NCBI RefSeq assembly: GCF_964204645.1
Contig: NW_027437464.1
Span: 17,001 to 81,000, forward strand
Length of the DNA stretch: 64,000 nucleotides
From: Tubulanus polymorphus
Lineage: Eukaryota > Nemertea > Palaeonemertea > Tubulaniformes > Tubulanidae
Direction of reading: 5' to 3'
In this document: piece by piece, positions 37,125 to 50,035 of the stretch
Layout of the letters: each line of letters begins with the position of its first letter
How positions within the stretch are numbered: the first letter of the stretch is position 1
Position numbers and translations under genes: made by a program
Notes under the pieces: model-generated
The model's input: the letters and a program-made list of their open reading frames with translations, nothing else
Told to the model about the DNA's origin: nothing
Database searches by the model: none

Positions 37125-38556
37125 CTAGGGGTCCAGGGACACCATGCCCACTTGGGAAATGGTTTCAAATGCTCAACAATCTAACAATTTCAATATTCAA
37201 CGCCCCCTGGTGACCATTTACAAAAACCAACGACCTTGAAACTCACCAAAATCATAGAACATGTCAGCAGCTACGATTTTGTAATTGATTGTGATAACAA
37301 AATATGCCTCGTTACCAATTTAGTATGGAAATACTAAGTCATTCTACTATTCAACGCCCCCTGGTGACCATATTCAAAACCCAATGACCTCGAAACTCAC
37401 CACAATCATAGAACATGTCATGAACTACAACTTTGCAATTGATCATGGTAACAAAATATGCCTAGGAGCGAACTCTTTTATCAGATCGGAGAATCCGTTT
37501 GCCTCCAATCGTACTCTTTTATTGGTCACGTGACTTTTTGGAGTCTCCGAAACCTCCTTTCTGTCGAGGTGGTGTGATTCGGATTTTGTGTGGAGCCAAC
37601 CGGAGATTTCGGACGGAGACTTCGGAGGTCATAAAAGAGTACGCCCTTGGTACCAATATAATAAGGAAATACTAAGTTATTCTACTATTCAACGCCCCCT
37701 GGTGACCATATAGAAAAACTAATGTCCTTAAAACTCACAACAATCATAGATGATGTCATGAGCTACAACTTTCCAATTGATTGTGGTTACAAAATATGCA
37801 TAGGTACGAATATAATAAAGAAATGCTAAGATATTGTATTATTCAACGCCCCCTGGTGGCCATATACGAAATCCAATTACCTTGAAACTCACCACAATCA
37901 TAGAACACGTTATGAGCTACAACTTTCTAATTGATTGTGGTAGCAAAATACGCTTAGGTATCAATATAATGTGGAAAAACTTTTTCCCACTTACGAATGA
38001 GTACTGGTGACACCAAGATGGCCGCCAATTGTGTCATAATTGGCTGATGAAAAATACCTGTCTGAGGTATAAAACATCCCTTTCCAAAGAATACCCATCA
38101 CAAATTGCATTGAGAAATGGTAAACCAGTAGGAAGCTACAGGACTCAGAATTCGGGCAAAAATTAACATTTTTGGGCACTAAAAAGGTCATAGGACGGCC
38201 ATCTTGAGTCCGACCGACCCAATTTTTGTTTCGTTGATGGGCCCTGGGGGGATTCATATATATCCGAAAGATCAAGGTAATTGATCGAAGCGTCTTCAAA
38301 ATTTCCCTCAAAAAGTTCAAAAATGTGTAAAAAGTGCTGATTTTGGCGAACAACAATGGCTGCCAGTCAGCCATCTTGATTCTGACAGGGTCAGTTTTTG
38401 GGCTGAAGATGTGTCTAGGGTAGATACACGTGTAACCCAAATATCAAGACGTTACCTTGAAGCGTCTTCAAAACTTACTGGATTCCGTCTACGGACGGAC
38501 GGACGGACGGACGAAAAGTGAACGCAATAGCCCGCTGGGACTCCCAAGTAGGCTAA
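37125..38556 (+). mobile_element. Element P3, copy B
   Basis: Counterpart of 7487-8910. It is 8 bp longer owing to extra ACGG units before the 3' end. It contains the 181-bp MITE at 37,466-37,646. Confidence 0.7.
37466..37646 (+). mobile_element. 181-bp MITE, copy B
   Basis: Counterpart of 7828-8008, in the same position within P3 and differing by a base near 37,503 ('gcctcc' against 'gccgcc'). Confidence 0.75.
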
Positions 38557-38718
38557 AAATAAGCCATTTTTGAAATTCTAACAATATGCGTCCTGAGTTT
38601 CCATGCCTACGAACCATTGATTTTTGATGATTTGATTATAATTTCAAATGGTAGGCACAGAAACATATTGTTAAAATTGATTTACAGTCAACCCACAATA
38701 TACCAGTTTCACTGGTAG

Positions 38719-39923
38719 TATGATGATCAAATTCAGGTAGGCCTACAGTATGTGTTCAAAAGTTTTAGAGAAATATCCCAAATAATCGACTTTCGGTCTA
38801 AAGTCCCTAGTGGGCTAAAAAGGTATGAAATAACTAAACTGATTTACCATCGGTCTCGGAAAGTTGACTCGTATCTACCATAAGACTCTCTCTATGTGAT
38901 TCAACTGCGGATTGATTGGAATCTTCCACACCAATTGTATCGAACTCGGTGGTCAATTTTCCTGCGAAAATTAAAAATATGAACATGCATAAGCAATTGA
39001 GTAGTGGTTGAAATTGAGACAAAAATTGATATTTTTTGGGTACGAAAAAAGGTCACAGGATGGCCATCTTGCATCCGATTGACCCAAAATTTCTCTCATG
39101 CTGATGGAACCTTCGAGTACACGATCTGATAGATCAAGGTAATTCGATCAGTGTCTTCAAAATTCCCTTGAAAACTTCAAAAATGAGTAGGAAAGTGCTG
39201 ATTTCAGCGAACAAAAATGGCCACCAGTCAACCATGTTGATTCTGACCAAGCTCAGTTTTTGGGTACAAGATGTATCTAGGGTAGATACATGTATATAAA
39301 TACATTAAATCAATTACATTAATATATTTCTATAAATGATAATGGGCCTATTACATTTTATAGATTGTACCTATCTATTGGGTCGATCAAACAGCTGGTT
39401 TCCTGTGTAATAACTAATACATTCCACATGATAGATTGTACCGACCTATTGGGTCCTTTGTCTTATAGTACATAATAATCCATATGATAGATTTTACCAG
39501 ACCAATCTAACTGTGGGTTTGCTGTGTAATAACAATACATTCTATCATAGATTTCCCTCAATTTGGGGATTCCTAGGTGATGAATTATATACATTCAATA
39601 TGATAGACTTTAACAAACATTGGGCCTAATGGGTCCTTTTAGGTGATTAGTTAGTACTTGGTGGAAATGTCAATGTCAATCTGTCATGTTGACTCATCTG
39701 TCATGTCTCTCCATGTGGTTAACCTGTGGATTGATTGGAATCTTCTGCACGACTCGTACCGAACGTGGTGGTCCATCTTCCTATGAAAATAAAAAATATG
39801 AACATGCATAAGCAATTGAGTAGTAGGCCTAGTTGAAATTGAGGCCAAAATTGACATTTTTTTGGTACAAAATAGGAAACAGAACGGCCATCTTGCATCT
39901 GAAAACATTCGGTTGGTTTTCAC
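38719..39923. repeat. H repeats and ~80-bp units, copy B
   Basis: Counterpart of 9073-10,277. No gene is seen. Confidence 0.6.
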
Positions 39924-40006
39924 GAGCTCGGTGATCTAGTGGGATGACGCTGCGCTAGTAATTTACTTGCCCGGGTTTGAGTCTCGCTCTAGCCGCTCTA
40001 TTTTCT
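39924..40006 (+). mobile_element. tRNA-like SINE head, copy B
   Basis: Counterpart of 10,278-10,360, with the A-box-like sequence at 39,932-39,943. Confidence 0.5.
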
Positions 40007-40235
40007 CTACACTTTCCTTGAATTTTCTAAGTTGCGCACCTCCGTGCGCATGTGCGGCGTAAATCAGCCAATCAGCGACAATGTACGTTAAATAGCGGAA
40101 CTAAATGTCGCAGCCGAAACACTCCAATCCCTCTTAGGGGACCGGCGGCTGCTGTTCAGGGTCGTTCTGCTTTTGCCCGGAACTTGTTGCCAAGACGTCC
40201 CCTTCTACTTCCACTCTCTGTAACAGTAAAACGGT

Positions 40236-42126
40236 CAATGTCGGTCGACGTCGGTCCTCGCGTTGAGAACGGACAACAGTGCTTAATTCAGTGAACTCCC
40301 TACACAAACGTTATCGGTCGTTGTCGGCCCTCGTGTTGAGGACACTAGACTCGTCTTTCCCACGCGAACAATGTCGAGAGACGTCGGTTCCCGCGTTGAG
40401 AACCGAACGGCGGCATTCTCTTAAGCGAACGTGAACGGTAGACACGTCTCTATCGCACAAACGATGTCAAGCGATGTCGGTTCTCTCGTTGAGGATCGAA
40501 CAGCGGCGCCTCCTTAGCGAGCTTCTCGCACGATCGATCTCGGTCCTCCCGTTGAGGAACGAACAGCGGCGTCTCCCTAGCAAGCCTTTTGCACGATCAT
40601 AGTCGATCCTCTCGTAGAGGATCGAACAGCGGCGACTCCTTAGCAAGCTTCTCCTACGATCAATTTGGAGACATCGGTCAACATCGGTCCTCTCGTTGAG
40701 GGTCGAACAGCAGCGCGCCATTAGCGAGCATCTCGCACGATCCATGTCGGTCCTCCCGTTGAGGATCGAACGGCGGCGTCTCCTTAACGAGCTTCTCGCA
40801 CGATCGATGTCGGTCCTCCCGTTGAGGATCGAACAGCGGCGTCTCTGTAGCGAGCCTTTCGCACGATCGATGTCGGTCCTCCCGTTGAGGATCGAACAGC
40901 GGCGACTCCTTAGCGAGCTTCTCGCATGATCAATTTGGAGCAACGTCGGTCCTCCTGTTGAGGAACGAACAGCAGCGCGCCCTAAGCGAGCTTCTCGCAC
41001 GACCGATGTCGAGCGATGTCGGTCCTCTCGTTGAGGAACGAACAGCGGCGTCTCCTTAACAAGCTTCTCGTACGATCGATCTCGGTCCTCCCGTTGAGGA
41101 TCGAACAGCGGCGTCTCCTTAACAAGCTTCTCGTACGATCGATCTCGGTCCTCCCGTTGAGGAACGAACAGCGGCGTCTCCCTAGCAAGCCTTTTGCACG
41201 ATCAAAGTCGAGCGAAGTCAGTCCTCTCATTGAGGATCGAACAGCGGCGACTCCTTAGCGAGCTTCTCGCACGATCAATTTGGAGCAACATCGGTCCTCT
41301 CATTGAGGGTCGAACAGCAGCGCGCCATTGGCGAGCATCTCGCACGATCGCTGTCGGTCCTCCCGTTGAGGATCGAACAGCTGCGTCTCCTTAACGAGCT
41401 TCTCGCACGATCGATGTCGGTCCTCCCGTTGAGGATCGAACAGCGGTGTCTCTTTAGCGAGCCTTTCGCACGATCGATGTCGGTCCTCCCGTTGAGGATC
41501 GAACAGCGGCGTCTCCTTAGCGAGCTTCTCGCACGATCAATTTGGAGCAACGTCGATCCTCCCGTTGAGGAACGAACAGCAGCGCGCCCTTAGCGAGCTT
41601 CGCGCACGACCGATGTCGAGCGATGTCGGTCCTCTCGTTGAGGGTCGAACAGCAACGCCCCTTAGCGAGCTTCTCGCACGATCGATGTCGATCCTCTCGT
41701 TGAGGGTCGAACAGCAGCGCCCCCTTAGCGAGCTTCTCGCACGATTGATGTCGAGCGATGTCGGTCCTCTCGTTGAGGAACGAACAGTAGCGCGCCCTTA
41801 GCGAGCTTCTCGCACGACCGATGTCGGTCCTCTCGTTGAGGGTCGAACAGCAGCGCGCCCTTAGCGAGCTTCTCGCACGACCGATGCGAGTGATGTCGAT
41901 CCTCTCGTTGAGGGTCGAACAGCAGCGCCCCTTAGCGAGCCTCTCGCACGATCGATGTCGATCCTCTCGTTGAGGGTCGAACAGCAGCGCCCCTTAGCGA
42001 GCTTCTCGCACGATCGATGTCGATCCTCTCGTTGAGGGACAAACAGCAGCGCCCCCTTAGCGAGCTTCTCGCACGATCGATGTCGAGGGATGTCGGTCCT
42101 CTCGTTGAGGAACGAACAGTAGCGAC
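40236..42126 (+). repeat. CpG-rich 63-bp minisatellite (copy B)
   Basis: Counterpart of 10,590-12,417, with one additional 63-bp unit near 40,800-40,870. The open frame on the minus strand grows by exactly 21 residues as a result. Confidence 0.9.
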
Positions 42127-44039
<1,913 letters not shown>

Positions 44040-44192
44040 ACCAGGATGCTTGCATTTTGACGTAACTGTTATAGCTTTTTTACTTTGTGTTGTATTAAGG
44101 TCGTATGTCCCTGGTAATCACTGTTGACTAACTAATAACAATTTTGCCTACAAGTTTGAATTTATATTCAGTACAGTACTCCGGCCTTGTAT

Positions 44193-45245
44193 TTAGAAAA
44201 CCATCTGTAGAAAACATACCTTCAAAAGAAGATTGTCATTTTCAACGCAGTCTGTAACGTTTACTCCGTTGCTTAAGGTATTTAATTCCGCAATCAGAGA
44301 TTCTAGGTTGCCATTAACATTTTTCAGGTTGTTTGTAGGGGTAATCCCTAATGATGCTTTTTGTTCATGTGGTGGTAAATTCAGGAATTTGATGATTATA
44401 GGCCAAACCGTTTTCAAAAACATTCACGCCATCAAATGCCAAGCAAAGCGCCAGATGTCTGTTTTCATTTTCGAATTCGTTAGCGTATAACTCTTTCCAC
44501 ATTTCGGTCTGATGTAAAGTGTATATTCGGTCGCCATCTCTAAACGTACCTCCTCCGTGTGCGGAAGCTCTCCTGCCAAATTCGAATACACTGAAAAGTA
44601 CTGAAATGATAAAAAATGCTCAAGAAATAATTGAATACTAGGGCCTATCATCGTAAATTCTAGTTTTTTATTACCTTTAATGTATGGTATTATTGACATC
44701 CAATACAATTTTTGACCTTCGTCTCTACTCCTGCCGTAATGTGGGCACTCCACGATATCGTTTGTTAGCATTTTGCATACATTTATGCACACTTTTCTGA
44801 ATTTATGTTCCCAAACAATTTATCGATCATTCATTCTAAAACCTTTAGATTGCTGGGTATGGCATTGGGTTGCGGTAAGAATGCTTTAACTATTTGAAGC
44901 ATTGGATTGAATTTTCTTTCGATGTATTCGGATACTTGACGTACCATCTGGAAAGTATCCCAAACATCGTTTTCAATGTGATTTCACCACCTTGATGGAC
45001 GTTTTGCACTAGTCTGTTCACTAACGGCATTATTGCACCATAACCCTCATTTTCATTATCTTGTTCGCCATTCTCGTCTCCATCTTCCTCACTTTCATCT
45101 CCATCATCATCCCCACCATAATCACCACCATCATCATCTCCACCATCAACATCATCTCTGCCATAATCTCCACCATCTCCGCCATAATCTCCCCCATCAC
45201 CACCATCACCACTATCATTTTCAACTCTATCACCTATGCCATTCC
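44193..45245 (-). pseudogene. Decayed CACTA/Tnp2-like transposase
   Basis: Reading leftward, an acidic Asp/Glu/Gly-rich stretch from a GAT/GGT-type run (45,245-45,040) leads into '…GAIMPLVNRLVQNVHQGG' and '…TLKTMFGILSRWYVKYP'. After frame changes come 'CPHYGRSRDEGQK' (~44,740), 'HLALCLAFDGVNVF' (~44,440) and 'VWPIIIKFLNLPPHEQ' (~44,390). A 'hydrophobic-DGV-x-F … WP-hydrophobic … LP' pattern is typical of the RNase-H-like core of Tnp2-type (En/Spm, CACTA) transposases. At least two or three frameshifts and a stop separate the blocks, so it is dead. The family call rests on motif memory. Confidence 0.45.
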
Positions 45246-45470
45246 CTTCACAGTTGTATGTATATGCATCTCCGCATACCTGCCAAGTGTAATAATCCGA
45301 TTTACTTATTATTTCTATTTATGCCTGCCGCTTCTGATATAATCATACATCCTTTACTATTACAATTACGTCTTCTAATGATATTCAATGCAACATAAAA
45401 TTTCGACGTTCAAATAGAGGTCATTATATAATCACAGCTATTCTAGCTAGTAAGCCATTCTACATCTTAG

Positions 45471-46342
45471 CATGGACGTATCCAGGAAGAAAGACATTAA
45501 ATATTTGGATGGATATATGAAAGCTGTGGGTACTGGAGTGTGTAATGGGTAGTGTAGTGTGATCTGTGTGCATTTGTGGCCAGCACACAGATCACATTGT
45601 TCATTGGGGTTTGGTCCAGGACTCGCGAGATTTTCAACACAATGGGCGTACTCTTTTATGACCTCCGAAGTCTCCGTCCGAAATCTCCGGTTGGCTCCAC
45701 ACAAAATCCGAATCACACCACCTTGACAGAAAGGAGGTTTCGGAGACTCCAAAAAGTCACGTGACCAATAAAAGAGTACGATTGGAGGCAAACGGATTCT
45801 CCGATCTGATAAAAGAGTTCGCCCAAGGAAGTAACGTGTAATAAATGATGACTTGAATTGCATGACTACCTACCACCCATCATTATTGTTGGAAAACTGA
45901 ACGTTCCGCACTGACTAAAAATTAGTAATAACATTTTAGAAATGGCCATAATTTTAACTTCTATCTCATTTTTATTTTACAATTGCGATTGGTATATCTT
46001 TTTTTTAAACGGCCGTTAAGGCTTCATGTTTCGTCTGCAATTCACTGCAAATAGTTACGCAACTACGCACATTTCAGTGTTTTTGGCAGCTGTACACTCA
46101 ATCGGCACCGTTCGTGACTAGCTTCACTGCGGAATTATCATTAATTAACATCGCCATATCACATCATCAACTTATATTGTGCCTTAAACCCCTAACAGCC
46201 GAAACAATTTAAATGCACACACGATTTCTATCATTGAAAATTGAGAGAGTGGCCATGTTTGTGTTCTGCTGCTTCGCGTAAATCCCGCGCGGTGGCGCAA
46301 CCGCGCGGAGTGGGGCCGATACGTCTAGTTTATACGTCCATG
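45471..46342. mobile_element. 872-bp element with 7-bp target duplication
   Basis: The ends CATGGACGTAT and ATACGTCCATG are perfect 11-bp inverted repeats. They are flanked on both sides by ATCTTAG (45,464-45,470 and 46,343-46,349), which fixes the boundaries. It has no coding capacity of its own. A GC-rich palindrome (ccgcgcggt … accgcgcgg, 46,285-46,308) lies near the right end, and a 181-bp MITE sits inside. The superfamily is uncertain. Confidence 0.8.
45644..45824 (-). mobile_element. 181-bp MITE, third copy, inverted
   Basis: It has the same length and ends (GGGCGTACTCTTTTAT / ATAAAAGAGTTCGCCC) as the copies in the duplication, but opposite orientation and different flanks ('aacacaat' left, 'aaggaagt' right). 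It is therefore an independent insertion. Open frames across it on either strand are by-products. Confidence 0.8.
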
Positions 46343-46576
46343 ATCTTAGTCAATAGTATTTTGCCAAAAAGCTTGTATGTGTACACATAGACCTGTGACG
46401 CTTTGCACATCGATTTACGGTTGTCGTTGGTAAAATGACGCTGAATGGTTAGCATTGTTTAGGTTTCATAATGGTAACGTTTCATAAGGCGTCAAAAATA
46501 CATTTGAAGTCGGGTCGGTCGGGATACTGTAAACCGACCATTATTTTGGGATGGCCTCAGTTCCAATGTTAATATA

Positions 46577-46604
46577 TGGGACATTCTACAAAAATTGTGA
46601 AATT
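46577..46604 (+). repeat. Left 28-bp TIR
   Basis: It begins TGGGACATTCTACAAAAA and continues ttgtgaaatt. It mirrors 55,640-55,667 with a single mismatch at position 19. Confidence 0.9.
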
Positions 46605-47075
46605 CGGGTTCTAAAATAATATAATTTTTTAAATAGTGAAATCATTTGAGAATTGGAGAAAATTATACTCTTACGTACGCTTACATCTGGGAAAAATTTC
46701 CCTGCTTGGGCATTTTGCATAAGTGATGTGCATGAGCATCAACACACCCCCAGACGATCCGAGTCTTCGGTGTTACTGCACAATATGGTTACCAGAAAAA
46801 ACTTTCAGGAATTTTTAAAATAAAATTTCGCTCTGGATTACTAGTGTATTACGTGTATGATGTTATTAATAAGTTTTTTTAATGAATATCTGGCATCATT
46901 TTGATTATGTGGTTCTCATAAACTATTGTAACTAGTGCTATTTTAGAAAATTTGAGAATAAATTAGAAACCGCGTCAAAATACTTGTTCTATATGACATT
47001 TACTATGTATTGCCATTTTTAGCTATAGTAGGCGAACAGATTTCAGATAATGTATTTTCAACAGGCTTCCTATAA

Positions 47076-47340
47076 GTAACACCAAGGACTGGCCGGTATC
47101 ACCTAAGACATACTACACCGAGGACATCACAGAACCTAACCGTATAAGCATAGGAGTATTGATTTAATTTTGATAAAACGATAATGTATTTTTCTCAAAG
47201 ATGATCATTTCCAACATTCACATCTAAATAGATAACATTTTTCCACATTAAAACAAATTATATAACATTTTTTACAAATTTTTTGAAACATAAAAACACT
47301 GAAAAAAATTTATGAAACGAACGGTAACACCAAAGACATT
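47076..47340. repeat. Left subterminal motif cluster
   Basis: Four copies of a GTAACACCAAAGACAT-like motif occur: 47,076 (gtaacaccaaggac), 47,096 (gtatcacctaagaca), 47,113 (ctacaccgaggacat) and 47,324 (gtaacaccaaagacatt). Each group is followed by similar text ('gaacctaacc', 'acattcacatct'), so the subterminal block itself seems duplicated. A transposase-binding role is inferred. Confidence 0.75.
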
Positions 47341-50035
47341 TCACGAACCTAACCATGTACCATAAAAGGTGGATTCATTGAACAGATTAAACTTGAAACG
47401 ATTTTACTTTTCAAACATTCACATCTTAATAAATAACAATTTTGAACATTGCAACAAATAAAAAGTTTTCACAAATTTTTAAAACATACTCCTCTACAAA
47501 CACTAAAAAATTATACGAAGCGTACAGTAATTAATTTGAATTGAAACAATTACTCTAAATGACTGATCTTTTCCCAAATAGATTTTTCAAGTGAAAAAAA
47601 CCTTTCCCTTGCATCTAAAACAGGTTCTCTAGTAAATATTATGACATCCCTATTGTCGTAATAAGTAATATCATCTATCGGCGGATTGTAGAATTTATTA
47701 ACACCTTTTCGGTGCATACAGCGAATTTCACAGCCCCCATCTTCTTCATCTACAGAAACTATCTGACCAGGATACAAGTACCCATCAAAATGATATTGGA
47801 CAACACACCATCTACCTACATCAGACTCCTTTATAATGACAATATTACTGCTGTTATCAGTTAGTTGAGCGCTTGATGTCTTTGATGGTTGCTCAGCCTT
47901 TCCGTTTTTCAGTAAAGATTCTGTATGGAGCCCAAAACATTGGCAAACTTTCTCAGAGGAACAAATACAGCTTATATCACGCACAGCTATCACTCCTTCC
48001 GACACTACATGTATCTCGTGTATCCTCATTGTTCCCGGTACAGGTTTCAAAGGGTTTTTTGTAAGTTCCTGCTCAAAAGTGGTGGCTTTTTTGTCAATAT
48101 TCTTGCCATCAACGAAGAATAGCTTCACTGCAGACTTTCCTTCATTCAATAACCGGAACATTTTAAAAGCATCTTGAATATCATGTCCGCCTTTTACTAG
48201 CGCATCAGCTGATCTTTTAACGGCCGCTCCAATACCGTCGGCGGCCCCCTTTCCATGGCCAGATTCTAAGAAATGCCAACGAATCTGTTGAACCCCGTAC
48301 TTTTTTGGCTCTGTTGTCATCAAAAAGAAATTCGCCTTCTGCCGATACTGAGTTGTCGGTCCGTCGCTAAATATTTCAAGATGTGAAATCTGTGGGTGAT
48401 CTGCTTTCAGTTTTTCTAATACTGGCTTCAAATGGCACCAGATCGCAACAGGATCATGTTTTGTGTTGTCGGAAATTGTACAAAATGACATTCCAAGTTG
48501 GTTTTTCAGATAGACTACACCAGTGTGCAAAGACACCTAAGCGTGGGAGCCACCAAAATGTGCTGACTGTATTTCTGTAGCGTACTTGCAAACATAGTTT
48601 TCAGAAAAGTCACAATGAATTAATGCTTAAATTTCCTTCAGGTTTTCCCGCAGAGATTTGTATACAGCTAGTTGGTTAAATATATTAAAAATGTGCCGCT
48701 TAAATCTTTCCAAAAATGATTCAATTTCAACCATCAATTCCTCTTCAGTTGCCGATATCATTTCTTTCGCAACAATCTTCGATCCGTAATTATTCGTTTT
48801 AGACACCCATTTTTCATAAGTCACGTTTTCTGTGGTTGGCATGCGCATTTTGGTGACGCTAAAATGGACACACCTTTTACATTCACCATATGCACAGGCC
48901 TTGCTCTTCTCATCACACACCAGATCCTTGTAAACACTGTGCAGATCTTTCTCGGGAATTATACCAATTTGATGCAGTTTCTCCACCATATAACGCATGT
49001 TTTCGTGAACTTTACATTGACACGTTTCTCTGTCTTTCTAGGTAGGAGGGAGCACCCAAAATGGCCGGAGCCTACAAAAGTAACTGTAAGATACGTAACC
49101 ATGCTCCGAAACGAATTTTGCGTAGAGAATGCGCAGGGAATCATTGAGGATTCGACGTTGCTTTTTTAGTTTCTTGAGTGTTATCGTTTGCTTTTTCCCA
49201 GCAGTCATGCTTACATCATCTCTTTCAAAATACCTTCTAATTGTTTCCCTAGTTTGCAATGCCTTTTCTGATTTCCGGCGCACATTATTTGGGTAGTTCT
49301 CAGTAGCTAACACTCTATTGCTTAACGAAAGTTCTTTTCGAAAAAGACTGAGAAGTTTGTATTTTCTTATGAATGTCAACGAATACTTTCTTTTGATAAG
49401 TTCTTTTTTACGATGTTCTTTATTGTTGCGGTACTCTGATGCGAGTGAATCCTTCAGCACATAATACATCGTCAAACGCTTTTTCACTGCATTTCTGTCA
49501 TTTTCTTTCAGCAACATTCTAGCTTTTGTTCTCGGCGTACTTGGGCCTGAAGGTCTGTTAAGTCGACTTAATTTCATTCGTAGGGCATTGCACTTTCGTT
49601 TTTGTTTCATTAATTGTTCAGTTAACTTTTCATTTTGACGTTTCATGTCTGTCAAAGCCTTTCGTCGACTTCTCAATCCTTGTTGGGATTGCCTGAAAAT
49701 ACAACGAAATTATGTTTTTATTGGTCTTAATGATGAATATGTTGTATTGCTCAGTTAAAAAGTCGGCATGAAGGTCGTTCAAACATGAAGATCGGTACTG
49801 CTATTACGCATGATTTTATGCTGTGAAGTAGCTCTGGAAATATAGAGCAGATCATCTTGAAAATACTCTTAAAAGTCTCTGTCTCTATTTTTGTATCTAA
49901 AACGTTAGGTGAAATGTTGGTGCTATAAACTTACCTTGATGGCCCTGGAATTGGGTTATCAGGGGTACTTGGTGGAGTGAGGATTTCATTTCGACTTTTT
50001 AACTGAGTTCGATATTGACGTTTTGATCTTCTCCA

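Larger units (their letters stand above)
37017..38718. mobile_element. Split 270-bp MITE, copy B
   Basis: Halves 37,017-37,124 and 38,557-38,718 flank P3, exactly as in copy A, so this nesting is older than the duplication. Confidence 0.8.

Noticed and set aside
45447-45863. 138-residue minus-strand open frame as a gene
   Set aside because: Most of it is the 181-bp MITE and the end of the 872-bp element.
48864-49169. Plus-strand open frames over 47,873-49,169
   Set aside because: They are antisense to the conserved transposase-like exon.
47550-49692. UAA/UAG reassigned to Gln (ciliate-type code)
   Set aside because: The same genes appear to end in TAA or TAG (47,550; 50,826; 62,390). A reassigned code would then lack these terminators, and TE decay explains the internal stops.
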